Part shown: positions 8,250 to 18,138 of the stretch, piece by piece
Layout of the letters: every line of letters starts with the position of its first letter
Numbering within the stretch: the first letter of the stretch is position 1
From: Phenylobacterium sp. Root700
GTDB taxonomy: Bacteria > Pseudomonadota > Alphaproteobacteria > Caulobacterales > Caulobacteraceae
NCBI RefSeq assembly: GCF_001429025.1
Contig: NZ_LMHT01000007.1
Location: forward strand, 66,622-130,621
Direction: 5' to 3'
Length of the DNA stretch: 64,000 nt
Notes under the pieces: generated by a model
The model's input: the letters and a program-made list of their open reading frames with translations, nothing else
Told to the model about the DNA's origin: nothing
Databases searched by the model: none
Translations under genes and position numbers: made by a program

Positions 8250-8688
8250 TCTCTTCCAGGAAGGTCCGCAGGGACTTCAGGAAGGGCAGGGCCTGGTGGA
8301 ACTCCTTGTCGGTGAAACCCTCCCGCAGGGCGTCCATCTTCCACTTCATGTCCTTGAGGACCTGCAGGTAGACCTCCGATCCGGATCGGGTGAGGCGAAC
8401 CCGCTTCTTGCGGCGATCCTTCACATCGGCCAGCACGACGACGAAGCCCAGCGCCTCCATCTTCTGGAGGGCGTTGGTGATGGCCGCCTTGGACATCATC
8501 ATCATCTCAGCCAGCTCGACCGGCGTCTGTCCGTCGCCCTGCCGGGTGAAGGCGAGCAGCAGCTCGAAGTGCGCGTAGGTCATGCCTGGCGGCAGGTGGT
8601 CGATCACCGAATGCCGGATCAGGTGCTCGATGACCCCGATCTCGTTGAACACCGCCACATCGGGGCGGTCCTGTAGGGCAGGCGGCAT
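8209..8688 (-). CDS. MarR family transcriptional regulator
   Basis: A 159-residue winged-helix regulator: VELAEMMMMSKAAITNALQKMEALGFVVV is the recognition region, followed by the wing DVKDRRKKRVRLTRSG. The N-terminal helix NEIGVIEHLIRHSVIDHL and C-terminal helices form the dimer interface expected for the family. A 26-base near-palindrome lies 12 bases upstream of the ATG, consistent with autoregulation. No obvious target gene is adjacent apart from rnhA upstream, which ends before the operator, so regulated genes may lie elsewhere. Confidence 0.88.
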   Translation of the reverse strand: MPPALQDRPDVAVFNEIGVIEHLIRHSVIDHLPPGMTYAHFELLLAFTRQGDGQTPVELAEMMMMSKAAITNALQKMEALGFVVVLADVKDRRKKRVRLTRSGSEVYLQVLKDMKWKMDALREGFTDKEFHQALPFLKSLRTFLEEISGSTEPEAASRR

Positions 8689-8699
8689 TTTTGAGCCTC

Positions 8700-8725
8700 C
8701 ACGTCGTTCGATACCGAACGAAGTG
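8700..8725. promoter_or_regulatory. MarR-type operator
   Basis: The core is CGTTCG-ATAC-CGAACG, extended on both sides to an 11-base arm with one mismatch (CACGTCGTTCG against CGAACGAAGTG). It lies between the rnhA stop codon and the MarR start codon. Symmetry and position are seen; occupancy by MarR is inferred. Confidence 0.65.
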
Positions 8726-8744
8726 GTTATTCAGGCCCCGCGGT

Positions 8745-9188
8745 TCAAGCCGCGAGGCCTTCCTTCAGTCCCTTGCGGGCCAGGGCGTCGGCGCGTTCGT
8801 TCAGCGGATGGCCGGCGTGGCCCTTGACCCATTTCCAGGTCACGTCGTGCTTGCCGCGCGCGGTGTCGAGGCGCCGCCAGAGGTCGTCGTTCTTGACCGG
8901 CTTCTTGTCGGCGGTCAGCCAACCGCGCTTCTTCCAACCGTGGATCCACTCCGAGATGCCCTTCATCACGTAGGTGGAGTCGGTGTGGAGCTCGACTTTG
9001 CAGGGCTTCTTCAGCGCCTCCAGGGCCTGGATGGCGGCCATCAGCTCCATGCGGTTGTTGGTGGTCGCCGGCTCGCCGCCGCAGATGTCGCGGACGTGCT
9101 CGCCGGAGATCATCACCGCGCCCCAGCCGCCAGGACCGGGGTTTCCCGAGCAGGCGCCGTCCGAATAGATCACCACCTGCGGGGTCAC
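8745..9188 (-). CDS. rnhA: Ribonuclease HI
   Basis: This cytoplasmic enzyme cuts the RNA strand of RNA-DNA hybrids (primer removal, R-loops). At 147 residues it keeps the full active site at E. coli numbering: D10, E48, D70, D134 and H124, in the segments [33 protein letters not shown] and [12 protein letters not shown]. The basic handle region is present ([18 protein letters not shown]). Its start overlaps the thrB stop by four bases (ATGA), giving a coupled thrB-rnhA unit. Confidence 0.97.
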   Translation of the reverse strand: MTPQVVIYSDGACSGNPGPGGWGAVMISGEHVRDICGGEPATTNNRMELMAAIQALEALKKPCKVELHTDSTYVMKGISEWIHGWKKRGWLTADKKPVKNDDLWRRLDTARGKHDVTWKWVKGHAGHPLNERADALARKGLKEGLAA

Positions 9189-10150
9189 GAAACCTCGCCC
9201 AGCAGGACCAGGTCGGGCGCCGAGCGGTGCACGGCGAGCTTGCGCTCATATTCCAGCGGGTCCTTGGGCCGGACCAGGGCGCCGGCGGGCGTCGCGCCCC
9301 AGTCGTGCAGCCGGGTCAGGAAGAACCGCATGGCCGCCCCGTGGGCCAGCACCGGCAGGGCCGCGCGCTCGGCCGGCGTCAGTGGGCGATGGGCCTCGTA
9401 GCCGGCCAGCAGGGCGCGCGCGCTGGTGATGTTGAAGCTGCCGTCGGCCTCGAAGCACCAGGCGTTCAGCGCCACGGCGATGTCGTAGGCCAGCGAGTCC
9501 ACGCAGGCGAAATAGAAGTCGATGGCCCCGGCGAAGGTCGGGCCCTGGAAGAAGACGTTGTCCGGGAAATAGTCGGCGTGGATCACCCCGGTCGGCAGGT
9601 CGGTCGGCCAGGCGGCCGCGATCCGGGCGAGGTCGGCCTCGATCACCGCGGCGAGGCCCGGCTTCAGGTTTTCGGCGTCGTCGCGCAGGGTGGCGAACAG
9701 CGGCGCCCAGGCGTCTTGACCCAGGTCGTTGCCGCGCGAGAGCGGGAAGCCCTGCGCGGCCAGGTGCAGGCGCGCCAGCCCGTCGCCGGCCTCGCGGCAA
9801 TGGGCGGCGGTGGGGCGGCGGACCGAAAGGCCCTGCATGAAGGAGATGATCGCCGCGGGCTTGCCGCGCACGCGCTTCAGGATCTCGCCGGCGCGGTCGG
9901 CGATCGGCGTCGCCGACGGATAGTCGTGCTCGGCCAGCCAGTGCATCAGGCCCAGGAAGAACGGCAGGTCCTCCTCGCGGACCCGTTTTTCGTAGACGGT
10001 GAGGAAGAAGCGCCCGACCTCGGTCTCCAACATGAAGTTGGAATTTTCCACGCCCTCGGCGATGCCCTTGAGCGCCAGCGGCGCGCCAAGGTCGAAGTCG
10101 GACAGGAGGGCGGTGAGCTCCTCGTCGGTGATGTCTGTGTATACGGCCAT
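9185..10150 (-). CDS. thrB: Homoserine kinase (aminoglycoside phosphotransferase fold)
   Basis: The enzyme phosphorylates L-homoserine for threonine synthesis. This is the APH-fold ThrB found in alphaproteobacteria and pseudomonads, 321 residues. N-terminal [34 protein letters not shown] for nucleotide binding, the Brenner-like catalytic loop [14 protein letters not shown] and the metal site [16 protein letters not shown] are all present. In related bacteria it follows ispH directly. Here an AbrB-Doc pair on the opposite strand separates them, so thrB-rnhA needs its own promoter within 10151-10240. Confidence 0.95.
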   Translation of the reverse strand: MAVYTDITDEELTALLSDFDLGAPLALKGIAEGVENSNFMLETEVGRFFLTVYEKRVREEDLPFFLGLMHWLAEHDYPSATPIADRAGEILKRVRGKPAAIISFMQGLSVRRPTAAHCREAGDGLARLHLAAQGFPLSRGNDLGQDAWAPLFATLRDDAENLKPGLAAVIEADLARIAAAWPTDLPTGVIHADYFPDNVFFQGPTFAGAIDFYFACVDSLAYDIAVALNAWCFEADGSFNITSARALLAGYEAHRPLTPAERAALPVLAHGAAMRFFLTRLHDWGATPAGALVRPKDPLEYERKLAVHRSAPDLVLLGEVS

Positions 10151-10186
10151 GCGCGACCGGGGATGCGGGAGGCGGGGCGGGCGGTC

Positions 10187-10220
10187 AAGTCGACTTCGCG
10201 TATTACATCCGTTATAACGG
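10187..10220 (+). promoter_or_regulatory. Palindromes upstream of the antitoxin gene
   Basis: Two perfect palindromes, AAGTCGACTT (10187-10196) and CCGTTATAACGG (10209-10220), lie 26 to 59 bases before the antitoxin ATG. The second contains TATAAC, a plausible -10. This layout fits operators for an AbrB-type antitoxin repressing its own promoter. The same region must also drive thrB on the other strand. Binding is inference. Confidence 0.55.
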
Positions 10221-10245
10221 CCTTGCGCACATCTTGGAGGCCTCG

Positions 10246-10473
10246 ATGATCGCTCTCAAATTGACCCAGGTTGGAAACTCCGTCGGCGTCGTCCTGCCCA
10301 AGGAGGCGCTTATCAAGCTGGGGGTCGAGAAGGGCGATACGGTCTATCTGACCGATGGCGCGGGCGGCGAGATGCGTCTGTCGGCCTATAGCGCCGAGGT
10401 CGCCGAAGAGATCGCCCTGGGCGAAGATTTCATGGATCAGTATCGCGACACCTTCCGCGCCCTGGCCAAGTGA
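10246..10473 (+). CDS. AbrB/MazE/SpoVT-type antitoxin
   Basis: A 75-residue protein: the swapped-hairpin DNA-binding motif MIALKLTQVGNSVGVVLPKE with LGVEKGDTVYL (residues 1-36), followed by an acidic C-terminal tail (EVAEEIALGEDFMDQYRDTF) of the kind that wraps the toxin. I chose ATG 10246 because TTGGAGG is correctly spaced before it; the in-frame TTG at 10234 is part of that ribosome site. Its TGA overlaps the GTG of the toxin gene (GTGA), so the two are translationally coupled. Confidence 0.88.
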   Translation: MIALKLTQVGNSVGVVLPKEALIKLGVEKGDTVYLTDGAGGEMRLSAYSAEVAEEIALGEDFMDQYRDTFRALAK

Positions 10474-10868
10474 GCACAGCGCCCGAACCGAGGTGGATCA
10501 CCAAGCAGGGCCTGATCGTCCTTCATGATCGCAGCATCGCCCTGCACGGCGGCGCAGCCGGTTTGCGGGACGAGGGGTTGCTGGAATTGGCCCTCGCGCG
10601 TCCCACCAATCGCTTCCGCTATGAAGGTGTCGACGACGCCTGCATCCTGGCGGCCGCCTATGCTGTCGCGCTGGCCAGCAATGACCCATTCGCCGATGGC
10701 AATAAACGGGCGGCCTATCTCGCAGCCGGCCTGTTCCTGATGAAGAACGGACGTCGATTGACCGCTGAACCGGCCGACGCCGCGCTCACCATCCTGGCGG
10801 TCGCGGCGGGCCGGCGCGATGTCGACGAACTGGCCGGATGGATCCGAAGCCGATCGGCTATTCGCTGA
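10470..10868 (+). CDS. Doc (death-on-curing) family toxin of the Fic fold, catalytic His replaced
   Basis: A 132-residue Doc-type protein. Known Doc toxins phosphorylate elongation factor EF-Tu through a Fic fold with the motif HPFx(D/E)(A/G)NKR. Here the motif reads [12 protein letters not shown], with Asp at residue 72 (codon GAC at 10683) where the general base His belongs; the rest of the motif, including D76, N78, K79 and R80, is intact. The N-terminal [15 protein letters not shown] segment is typical of this subfamily. Start GTG overlaps the antitoxin stop. The last 11 bases overlap the end of ispH. It could be an attenuated toxin or a variant chemistry. Confidence 0.85.
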   Translation: MSTAPEPRWITKQGLIVLHDRSIALHGGAAGLRDEGLLELALARPTNRFRYEGVDDACILAAAYAVALASNDPFADGNKRAAYLAAGLFLMKNGRRLTAEPADAALTILAVAAGRRDVDELAGWIRSRSAIR

Positions 10869-11820
10869 CCAGCGCCCGCGGCAGCTTGAAGCTCACGGTC
10901 TCGCGGACGGTGTCGACTTCCTCGACCGTGACGTCGAAGGCTTCGCCCAGACGGTCGATCAGGCCCTGGACCAGCACCTCCGGCGCCGAGGCCCCGGCGG
11001 TGACGCCGACCGTGGCCGCGTCGTCGAGCCAGGCCAGATCCAGCCCGCTCGCGTCATCGATCAGATAGGCGCCCTTGGCGCCCGAGCGCTTGCCGACCTC
11101 GACCAGCCGAACGGAGTTGGAGGAATTGGCCGAGCCGAGCACCAGCAGCACGTCGGCGCGGCTGGCGACCACCTTCACCGCATCCTGGCGGTTGGTGGTG
11201 GCGTAGCAGATGTCTTCCTTGTGCGGCGCGGAGATCTCCGGGAACCGCTCGCGCAGGGCCGCGACGATCTCGGCGGTGTCGTCCACCGATAGCGTGGTCT
11301 GGGTGGCGAAGGCGACGTTGGCGGCGTCCTTCGGCGTGAAGGCGCGGGCGTCCTCGACGGTCTCGATCAAGGCGACGGCGCCATCGGGCAGCTGGCCCAT
11401 GGTGCCGACCACCTCGGGGTGACCGGCGTGGCCGATCAACACGATCTCCTTGCCGGCGTCGTAGTGGCGCTGGGCCTCGACGTGGACCTTGGAGACCAGG
11501 GGACAGGTGGCGTCCAGATAGATCATCTGCCGGCCGGCGGCCTCGGCCGGCACCGATTTCGGCACGCCGTGGGCGGAGAACACCACGGGTCGGTCGGTCG
11601 GGCATTCCGACAGCTCTTCGACAAACACCGCGCCCAGGTTTTTCAGACGGTCGACGACATGGCGGTTATGGACGATCTCGTGGCGCACATAGACCGGCGC
11701 GCCATACTTCTCGATCGTCCGCTCGACGATCTGGATGGCGCGGTCGACGCCGGCGCAGAAGCCGCGCGGCGTCGCGAGCAGCACCTTGAGGGGACGGCGG
11801 GGGCGGGGTTCCTGCAACAT
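10858..11820 (-). CDS. ispH: 4-hydroxy-3-methylbut-2-enyl diphosphate reductase
   Basis: This is the last enzyme of the MEP isoprenoid pathway, reducing HMBPP to IPP and DMAPP with a [4Fe-4S] cluster. The 320-residue protein has the three cluster cysteines at C22 ([12 protein letters not shown]), C106 ([11 protein letters not shown]) and C205 ([11 protein letters not shown]), and the substrate histidines in EIVHNRHVV and IGHAGHPEV. Normally it is followed by thrB and rnhA; here the AbrB-Doc pair lies between, oriented head-on to it. Confidence 0.97.
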   Translation of the reverse strand: MLQEPRPRRPLKVLLATPRGFCAGVDRAIQIVERTIEKYGAPVYVRHEIVHNRHVVDRLKNLGAVFVEELSECPTDRPVVFSAHGVPKSVPAEAAGRQMIYLDATCPLVSKVHVEAQRHYDAGKEIVLIGHAGHPEVVGTMGQLPDGAVALIETVEDARAFTPKDAANVAFATQTTLSVDDTAEIVAALRERFPEISAPHKEDICYATTNRQDAVKVVASRADVLLVLGSANSSNSVRLVEVGKRSGAKGAYLIDDASGLDLAWLDDAATVGVTAGASAPEVLVQGLIDRLGEAFDVTVEEVDTVRETVSFKLPRALVSE

Positions 11821-11947
11821 GGCGGCAAGTTAGGCGCTTGAGCCCTCGACCGCCAGCCGCGTTGCGGCCTCAATCGATAGCCATTAGTAGGAGAACGCAC
11901 GCGAGGGCCGACACTGGCCCACGCCCTTTAGTTTTGGACGACCTCAA

Positions 11948-12634
11948 ATGCGCCGCCCCCTGCTGTTGCTCGCCGCCGGCTTGATCATGGCCGGCTCCAT
12001 GGCCCCCGAGCTCGCCTCGGCTCAGCAGCGCCGTCAGGGCGATCAAGAGCGCGAGGAACAGGACGCCGCCAAAAAGAAGAAGCGCGATTCGGAGTGGTCC
12101 GACGTCCAGGCGCCGCTGCCGCAGCTGCGGAACGCCGGGCCGTGCCCGTTCGTGAAGGTGCTGTACGACGCTGGTCGCTACGTCGAGTTCAAGGACGGCC
12201 GCGAGGCGTCCGGCGCGGTCTCCTATTCGGGTGAGATCCAAGGCATCTCGGCCGGCTGTCAGTACAAGGACGACGAGCCCATCAAGGTGACGATGGAAGT
12301 CCTGTTCGAGCTGGGCAAGGGGCCGCTGGCCGCAGGGTCTTCGAAGACCTACCGCTATTGGGTGGCTGTGACCCAGCGCAACGACGCGGTGCTGGCCAAG
12401 CAGTACTTCGACCTGCCGGTGACCTTCCCGGCTGGACAGGACCGCATCTACGCCACCGAGAAGATCGCCCAGGTGACGATCCCGCGGGCGACCGCGACCA
12501 CCAGCGGCGCGAATTTCGAGATTCTGGTCGGCTTCGACGTGACGCCGGAAATGGCGGCCTTCAATCGTGACGGTAAGCGCTTCCGGCTGAACGCCGGCAC
12601 GGCCGTCGCCGGGAACACCAACGAACCCAAATGA
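11948..12634 (+). CDS. Exported protein of unknown function upstream of argS
   Basis: A 228-residue protein with a signal peptide ([18 protein letters not shown], likely cut near ASAQ). It has a highly charged segment (residues about 27-52, rich in Arg, Glu, Lys and Gln) and a predicted beta-rich domain with [31 protein letters not shown] and [20 protein letters not shown]. Two cysteines may form a disulfide. I do not recognise a characterised family. It overlaps argS by four bases (ATGA) and is therefore coupled to it; the functional link is unknown. Confidence 0.75.
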   Translation: MRRPLLLLAAGLIMAGSMAPELASAQQRRQGDQEREEQDAAKKKKRDSEWSDVQAPLPQLRNAGPCPFVKVLYDAGRYVEFKDGREASGAVSYSGEIQGISAGCQYKDDEPIKVTMEVLFELGKGPLAAGSSKTYRYWVAVTQRNDAVLAKQYFDLPVTFPAGQDRIYATEKIAQVTIPRATATTSGANFEILVGFDVTPEMAAFNRDGKRFRLNAGTAVAGNTNEPK

Positions 12635-14466
12635 GTGATCTTAAGAGGGGCCTGAGCGAAGCGGTCGCCGCCGCCTTCGCCGCGGCGGGACTGCCGGCCG
12701 AGCTTGGCCGTGTGACGCCGTCCGACCGGCCCGACCTGGCGGACTTCCAATGCAACGGCGCGCTTCCGGCGGCCAAGGTCGCCAAGCGCGACCCGCGTGA
12801 GATCGCGGCCGAGGTGGCCGGCCATCTGGCCGGCGATCCGCGCCTGGCCTCGGTCGAGATCGCCGGTCTCGGCTTCATCAACATGCGGGTCAGCGACGGC
12901 GCCCTGTCGGAGCGTGCGGCCGAGATCACCGCCGATCCGCGGTTGGGCGCCCAACCGGTGGCGCAGCCGCGCCGGGTCCTGATCGACTACGGCGGGCCTA
13001 ATGTGGCCAAGCCGATGCACGTCGGCCACCTGCGCTCCTCGATCATCGGGGAGTCGATTAAGCGCATCTACCGGTTCCGGGGCGACACCGTGGTGGGCGA
13101 CGCCCACTTCGGCGACTGGGGCTATCAGATGGGCCTGCTGATTGGCGCGGTCATGGACGAGGACGCCGCCATCGCCGCGATGATGGAGGGCCTCAACGCC
13201 AAGGCCGAGATCACGCCGCAGGACGAGCAGGCGACCTTCGCCGCGCTCGACGGCAAGGTCACCCTGGCCGATCTGGACCGGCTCTATCCGCTGGCCGCGG
13301 CGCGCGGCAAGACCGAGCCCGATTACCGCGATCGCGCCCGCAAGCTGACCGCCGAGCTGCAGAACCATACGCCCGGCTATTTCCTGCTGTGGAAGCACTT
13401 CGCCAAGGTGACCAAGGTCGCCCTGGAGCGCGACTTCCACGCCCTGGGCGTCGATTTCGACCTCTGGAAGGGCGAGAGCGACGTTGATCACCTGATCGAG
13501 CCGATGGTCGCCGACCTGGAGGCCAAGGGCCTGCTGGTCGAGGATCAGGGCGCGCGCATCGTGCATGTCGCCGGCCCGAACGAGACCAAGAAGAAGAAGC
13601 TGCCGGACGGTTCGGTGGTCGTGGTGCCGAGCCCCGATCCGCTGCTGGTGGTCTCCTCGGAAGGCTCGGCCATGTACGGTACGACCGACCTGGCGACGAT
13701 CCTGGACCGCAAGCAGACCTTCGATCCGGCCTTTGTCATCTACGCTGTCGATCAGCGTCAGGCCGACCATTTCGAGATCGTGTTCCGCGCCGCCTATCTG
13801 GCCGGATACGCCGAAAAGGGCGGTCTGGAGCACGTCGGCTTCGGCACCATGAACGGTACGGACGGCAAGCCGTTCAAGACCCGCGAAGGCGGCGTCCTGA
13901 AGCTGAACGACATGATCGTCATGACTCGCGACAAGGCGCGCGAGCGCCTGCACGAGGCCGATCTGGGCAGCGAGCTTGATCCCGACGCCTTCGAGGACAC
14001 GGCCAACAAGGTCGCGGTGGCGGCGCTGAAGTTCGCCGACCTGCAGAACTTCCGCGGCACCTCCTACGTCTTCGACCTCGACCGCTTCTCCAGCTTCGAG
14101 GGCAAGACCGGCCCCTATCTGCTGTACCAGGCGGTCCGGGTGAAGTCGGTGCTGCGCAAGGCGGCCGACGCCGGAGCGCAAGCCGGCCCGATCCTCGTCT
14201 CCGATCCGGCCGAGCGTGACCTGGTGCTGTTGCTGGACGCTTTCGACCAGGCCCTGATCGACGCCTACGACAAGAAGGCGCCGAACTTCATCGCCGAGCA
14301 CGCCTACAAGCTGGCCCAGGCCTTCTCGAAGTTCTACGCCGCCTGCCCGATCCTGTCGGCGGAACCGGCGGTGAAGGCCTCGCGCCTGGCGCTGGCCCAG
14401 ACCACGCTGCGCCAGCTGGAGCAGGCGCTGGACCTGCTGGGCATCGCCGCGCCGGAACGGATGTAA
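12631..14466 (+). CDS. argS: Arginyl-tRNA synthetase
   Basis: This class I synthetase charges tRNA-Arg. The 611-residue protein has an N-terminal ArgS domain, the HIGH signature in [18 protein letters not shown], the catalytic segment [14 protein letters not shown], and [17 protein letters not shown] in place of KMSK (ArgS proteins commonly lack a canonical KMSK). The C-terminal DALR anticodon-binding domain ends the protein. Its ATG overlaps the stop of the exported protein upstream. It converges on an SRPBCC gene six bases later. Confidence 0.97.
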   Translation: MSDLKRGLSEAVAAAFAAAGLPAELGRVTPSDRPDLADFQCNGALPAAKVAKRDPREIAAEVAGHLAGDPRLASVEIAGLGFINMRVSDGALSERAAEITADPRLGAQPVAQPRRVLIDYGGPNVAKPMHVGHLRSSIIGESIKRIYRFRGDTVVGDAHFGDWGYQMGLLIGAVMDEDAAIAAMMEGLNAKAEITPQDEQATFAALDGKVTLADLDRLYPLAAARGKTEPDYRDRARKLTAELQNHTPGYFLLWKHFAKVTKVALERDFHALGVDFDLWKGESDVDHLIEPMVADLEAKGLLVEDQGARIVHVAGPNETKKKKLPDGSVVVVPSPDPLLVVSSEGSAMYGTTDLATILDRKQTFDPAFVIYAVDQRQADHFEIVFRAAYLAGYAEKGGLEHVGFGTMNGTDGKPFKTREGGVLKLNDMIVMTRDKARERLHEADLGSELDPDAFEDTANKVAVAALKFADLQNFRGTSYVFDLDRFSSFEGKTGPYLLYQAVRVKSVLRKAADAGAQAGPILVSDPAERDLVLLLDAFDQALIDAYDKKAPNFIAEHAYKLAQAFSKFYAACPILSAEPAVKASRLALAQTTLRQLEQALDLLGIAAPERM

Positions 14467-14472
14467 GCCGGG

Positions 14473-14913
14473 CTAGGCCCCGGCCGCCGCGGTCTCGAGC
14501 GTATGCTTGATGGCCGCGGCGCCGATTTCCATCATGGCGTCCATCCCGGGTGCGAGTTCGGCCGGCGCCACCTGCGCCGTCCAGGTGAACTCGGTCTGAC
14601 CATCGGCTCTCGCCGTCACGGCGGCGCTGGCGCGGTGGAAGCTCATCTGGTCGCTGATCACGCTGTAGACGACGCGCTTTTGAGCCTCGTCGACGGCCAG
14701 AATGCGCTCGCGAGCCTCCATTCCATTGGCGAAGGTGAGCAGGCGGTCGTCGCCATCCCTGCGACTGTTCGTCACGAAACCGGCGGCCAGGCGCGTGGGC
14801 AGGGCGTGAATGTCGCGCAGCGCGGCCCAGACGTGATCTGGCGGGGCGGCGACGACGAAGGTCTTGCGGATCGTGGCGGCTTCGGGCGGGACGGGGCTAT
14901 CAAGATTGGACAT
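14473..14913 (-). CDS. SRPBCC (START-like) family protein
   Basis: A 146-residue protein of the polyketide cyclase/START-like fold: RKTFVVAAPPDHVWAALRDIHALPTRLAAGFV opens the helix-grip, followed by RERILAVDEAQKRVVYSVIS and FTWTAQVAPAELAPGMDAMMEIGAAAIKHTLE, where the last helix closes the cavity. Such proteins bind small hydrophobic ligands, and no specific role can be read. It is monocistronic and divergent from the glycine cleavage operon, with the riboswitch between. Confidence 0.8.
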   Translation of the reverse strand: MSNLDSPVPPEAATIRKTFVVAAPPDHVWAALRDIHALPTRLAAGFVTNSRRDGDDRLLTFANGMEARERILAVDEAQKRVVYSVISDQMSFHRASAAVTARADGQTEFTWTAQVAPAELAPGMDAMMEIGAAAIKHTLETAAAGA

Positions 14914-15045
14914 GGCTGATCCTCCGGGAACAGCCGAAGTATCGCAGTCACGTCCTCAGCCGGCTGGCGGTTTTCGGAACAGGTCGGCCGGCGCGTGTTT
15001 GCAGATTGACTCCCATTCGGTGATCGAAGAGTTTCCCGCCGACTC

Positions 15046-15236
15046 TCGCGGGAGAGATCGGGCCTTTCGAGGCTCGGAGCCGAAGGCGCAACCACCCCGG
15101 AAACGCTCAGGCAAAAGGACCGCGACGAGCTGATGAACGCTGGAAAGTAGCGCTCGGGAAACCCTGCGCTCGCCGAAGGAGCGAGGGGTTGGCCCGGTGG
15201 GCCAGCCTGAAATCTCTCAGGCCCAAGGACAGCGGG
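15046..15236 (+). promoter_or_regulatory. Tandem glycine riboswitch
   Basis: Two glycine aptamers lie in the leader of gcvT. Aptamer 1 has GGGAGAGA, GCCGAAGGCGCAA (15079-15091) and CGCTCAGGCAAAAGGACCG (15104-15122). Aptamer 2 has GCCGAAGGAGCGA (15172-15184) and CTCTCAGGCCCAAGGAC (15214-15230), with a CGCTG/CAGCG closing stem. The short linker between them is typical of the cooperative tandem form. In other bacteria glycine binding switches on glycine cleavage genes. A weak TTGACT at 15006 could be a -35, with no good -10. The rest of 14914-15297 shows nothing else. Confidence 0.93.
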
Positions 15237-15297
15237 GGTGTGAACGTCGCGGGGATCGTCCTCGTGCGCTCGCGGAATCATCAGCCGGAGTCCAGCC

Positions 15298-16410
15298 TTG
15301 TCCGACGACAATCTGAAGACCACGCCTCTCAACGCCGCCCATATCGCGGCGGGCGCGCGCATGGTCCCGTTCGCGGGCTACTCCATGCCGGTCCAGTACA
15401 AGGACGGCGTGATGAAGGAGCATCTCTGGACGCGCGAGAACGCCGGCCTGTTCGATGTGTCCCACATGGGCCAGGCGCGCCTGCGCGGGGTCTCGCCGCT
15501 GTCGGCCTTCGAGGAGGTGACGCCCGGCGACTTCATCGGCCTGAAGCCCGGCAAGCAGCGCTACTCGGTCCTGTTGAACAAGAAGGGCGGCATCATCGAC
15601 GACCTGATGGCCGCCCGTCCCGATGACGACGGCCTGTTCGTCGTGGTCAACGGCGCCTGCAAGGACAACGACTTCAAGATCATCGACGACGAGCTTGCGG
15701 GGCAGGTGCGGATCGACCGCCTGGAGGACCGCGCGCTGCTGGCGCTGCAGGGTCCCAAGGCCGCCGCGGTCCTGGCCGAACATGCGCCGGAAGCCGCGAC
15801 CATGGTGTTCATGGACGCTCGCTCGATCACCGCCTTCGGAACCGACGCCATCATCTCGCGCACCGGCTACACCGGTGAAGACGGCTATGAGATCTCCATT
15901 CCGGCCACCGAAGCCGAGCGGGTCTGGAACACCCTGCTGGCTGACGTGAGGGTGAAGCCGATCGGCCTGGGCGCCCGCGACAGCCTGCGTCTGGAAGCTG
16001 GCCTGCCGCTCTATGGCCATGACGTCGACGAGACCGTCAGCCCCGTCGAAGCCGATCTGGCCTTCGCCGTCTCCAAGAAGCGCCGTGAGGCGCGCGACTT
16101 CCCGGGCGCGGCCCGGATCGCCAAGGAGCTGGCCGAGGGCGTCACTCGTAAGCGCGTCGGCCTGACCGTGCTGGAAGGCGCCCCGGCCCGCGAGGGCGCG
16201 GAGATCGCTGACGAAGCAGGCAATGTGGTCGGCGTCATCACCTCGGGTGGTTTTTCACCTAGCCTCGGCAAGCCGATCGCCATGGGCTTTGTTCCGCCGG
16301 CCCTGGCCGTCGCAGGGACAAAATTGAAAGTCATCGTTCGGGGCAAGCCGCAGTCCGCAGAGGTCACGGCCATGCCCTTCGTTCCTCACCAATACGTCCG
16401 CAAGCTCTGA
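15298..16410 (+). CDS. gcvT: Glycine cleavage system T protein (aminomethyltransferase)
   Basis: The T protein transfers the methylene carbon from aminomethyl-lipoyl-H protein to tetrahydrofolate, releasing ammonia. The 370-residue protein has [31 protein letters not shown], the folate-site segment [12 protein letters not shown] and the C-terminal [10 protein letters not shown]. The start is TTG at 15298, preceded by CGGAG; no ATG lies at an equivalent place. It is the first gene after the glycine riboswitch and the first of gcvT-H-PA-PB. Confidence 0.96.
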   Translation: MSDDNLKTTPLNAAHIAAGARMVPFAGYSMPVQYKDGVMKEHLWTRENAGLFDVSHMGQARLRGVSPLSAFEEVTPGDFIGLKPGKQRYSVLLNKKGGIIDDLMAARPDDDGLFVVVNGACKDNDFKIIDDELAGQVRIDRLEDRALLALQGPKAAAVLAEHAPEAATMVFMDARSITAFGTDAIISRTGYTGEDGYEISIPATEAERVWNTLLADVRVKPIGLGARDSLRLEAGLPLYGHDVDETVSPVEADLAFAVSKKRREARDFPGAARIAKELAEGVTRKRVGLTVLEGAPAREGAEIADEAGNVVGVITSGGFSPSLGKPIAMGFVPPALAVAGTKLKVIVRGKPQSAEVTAMPFVPHQYVRKL

Positions 16411-16424
16411 GAAGGACCACCCAG

Positions 16425-16790
16425 ATGCGTTTCACCAAGGATCATGAGTGGGTCTCCCTCGAGGGTGACGTCGCCACCATCGGCATCACCGCCTATGCGG
16501 CTGAACAGCTCGGCGATGTCGTGTTCGTCGAGGTTCCCGAGGCCGGCAAGGTCGTGAAGACCGGCGACAACCTGGCCGTGGTCGAGAGCGTGAAGGCCGC
16601 GTCCGACGTCTACGCGCCGCTGACCGGCGAAGTCGTCGAAGGTAACGCCGCGCTCGGCGATGCGCCCGAGACGGTCAACGACCAGCCCGAAAAGGCCGGT
16701 TGGTTCGCCAAGATCAAGATCGCCGACAAGGCCGAATACGAGGCGCTGATGGACCGCGCCGCCTACGAAGACTTCCTGGGAACCCTGTAA
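16425..16790 (+). CDS. gcvH: Glycine cleavage system H protein
   Basis: A 121-residue lipoyl carrier that shuttles the aminomethyl group between the P, T and L proteins. The lipoylation site is K57 in [17 protein letters not shown]. The N-terminal [20 protein letters not shown] and the conserved C-terminal AYEDFL segment are present. It lies 14 bases after gcvT and four bases before gcvPA. Confidence 0.97.
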   Translation: MRFTKDHEWVSLEGDVATIGITAYAAEQLGDVVFVEVPEAGKVVKTGDNLAVVESVKAASDVYAPLTGEVVEGNAALGDAPETVNDQPEKAGWFAKIKIADKAEYEALMDRAAYEDFLGTL

Positions 16791-16794
16791 ACCC

Positions 16795-18138
16795 ATGCGC
16801 TATCTCCCGCTCACACCGACCGACCGCGCCGAAATGCTGGCGACGATCGGCGTCGGCACGATCGACGACCTGTTCTCCGACGTGCCGGAGGCCGCGCGTC
16901 GCGCCGCCCTCTTCGACCTGCCGCTGCATGCAGGCGAACTGGAAGTGGAGCGGGAGCTGGCCGGCCTGGCCGCCATGAACCGGCCGGCCGGGGCGGGCCC
17001 GTTCTTCTGCGGAGCGGGGGCCTATCGCCACCATGTGCCGGCGACGGTCGACCACATCATCCAGCGGTCGGAGTTCCTGACCAGCTACACCCCCTACCAG
17101 CCGGAAATCGCGCAGGGCACCTTGCAGGTGCTGTTCGAGTTCCAGACCCAGGTCGCGGCCCTGACCGGTCTCGATGTGGCCAACGCCTCGATGTACGACG
17201 GCTCCACGGCCTGCGCCGAGGCGGTGATGATGTCGCAGCGTGTCACCCGCCGGAAGAAGGCGGTGCTGTCAGGCGGCCTGCATCCGCACTATGCGGCGAC
17301 CACCCAGACCATCGCCCACGCCGAGGGCATGGACATTGTGCGCCAGGCCGCGGCTATCGACGCCGAAGCCGCCGTGCTGGACGCTATCGACGCCGAGACG
17401 GCCTGCGTGGTCGTCCAGACCCCGAACGTGTTCGGCGTGGTCACCGATGTGACCAAGATCGCCGAAGCCGCCCATGCGGCCGGCGCGCTGCTGATCGTGG
17501 TGACGACCGAGGCGGTGTCCTACGGCCTGCTGAAGTCGCCCGGCGAGATGGGCGCGGACATCGCCGTGGCCGAGGGCCAGTCGATCGGCAACGGCCTGAA
17601 CTTCGGCGGTCCCTATGTCGGGCTCTTCGCCTGCCGCGAAAAGCTGGTGCGGCAGATGCCAGGCCGCCTCTGCGGCGAGACCGTCGACGCCGAGGGCCGT
17701 CGGGGCTTCGTGCTGACCCTGTCGACCCGCGAGCAGCACATCCGCCGCGAGAAGGCGACGTCGAACATCTGCACCAACTCGGGCCTCTGCGCTCTGGCCT
17801 TCACCATCCACCTCTCGCTGCTGGGCGAGCGGGGCCTGCGTGAACTGGCGGCGCTGAACCACTCCAAGGCCCGCGAACTGCGCGACGCCCTGGCCGCCGT
17901 GCCGGGTGTCGAGGTGCTGACCTCGCGCTTCTTCAACGAGTTCGCCATCCGCCTGAAGGGCGATGCGGCGAGCGTCGTCGAAACCATGCTGGCCGACGGC
18001 GTGGTCGGCGGCGTGCCGTTCTCACGTCTCGATCCGCACGCCGGCATGGACGACGTCCTGCTGGTGACCGCGACCGAGACCACCACAAGCGAACACATCC
18101 AAGCCTTCGCCTCGGCGCTCGCCGGGAGGACCGCATAA
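16795..18138 (+). CDS. gcvPA: Glycine dehydrogenase (decarboxylating) subunit 1
   Basis: The 447-residue N-terminal half of the split P protein. It pairs with GcvPB to decarboxylate glycine with pyridoxal phosphate. Signature segments: [51 protein letters not shown] and [17 protein letters not shown]. The PLP lysine is in the partner subunit. The TAA stop shares its last base with the A of the gcvPB ATG (TAATG), so translation is coupled. Confidence 0.96.
   Translation: MRYLPLTPTDRAEMLATIGVGTIDDLFSDVPEAARRAALFDLPLHAGELEVERELAGLAAMNRPAGAGPFFCGAGAYRHHVPATVDHIIQRSEFLTSYTPYQPEIAQGTLQVLFEFQTQVAALTGLDVANASMYDGSTACAEAVMMSQRVTRRKKAVLSGGLHPHYAATTQTIAHAEGMDIVRQAAAIDAEAAVLDAIDAETACVVVQTPNVFGVVTDVTKIAEAAHAAGALLIVVTTEAVSYGLLKSPGEMGADIAVAEGQSIGNGLNFGGPYVGLFACREKLVRQMPGRLCGETVDAEGRRGFVLTLSTREQHIRREKATSNICTNSGLCALAFTIHLSLLGERGLRELAALNHSKARELRDALAAVPGVEVLTSRFFNEFAIRLKGDAASVVETMLADGVVGGVPFSRLDPHAGMDDVLLVTATETTTSEHIQAFASALAGRTA

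Noticed and set aside
9227-10249. Plus-strand open frame opposite thrB
   Set aside because: It overlaps a well-supported gene and its translation is low-complexity Gly/Gln/Arg/Val.
12448-14301. A 617-codon open frame antisense to argS
   Set aside because: It mirrors the codon structure of argS in a high-GC gene, has no homologous motif, and argS is certain.
15006-15034. TTGACT as the -35 of a gcvT promoter
   Set aside because: No recognisable -10 at 16-18 bases; kept only as a remark in the riboswitch entry.
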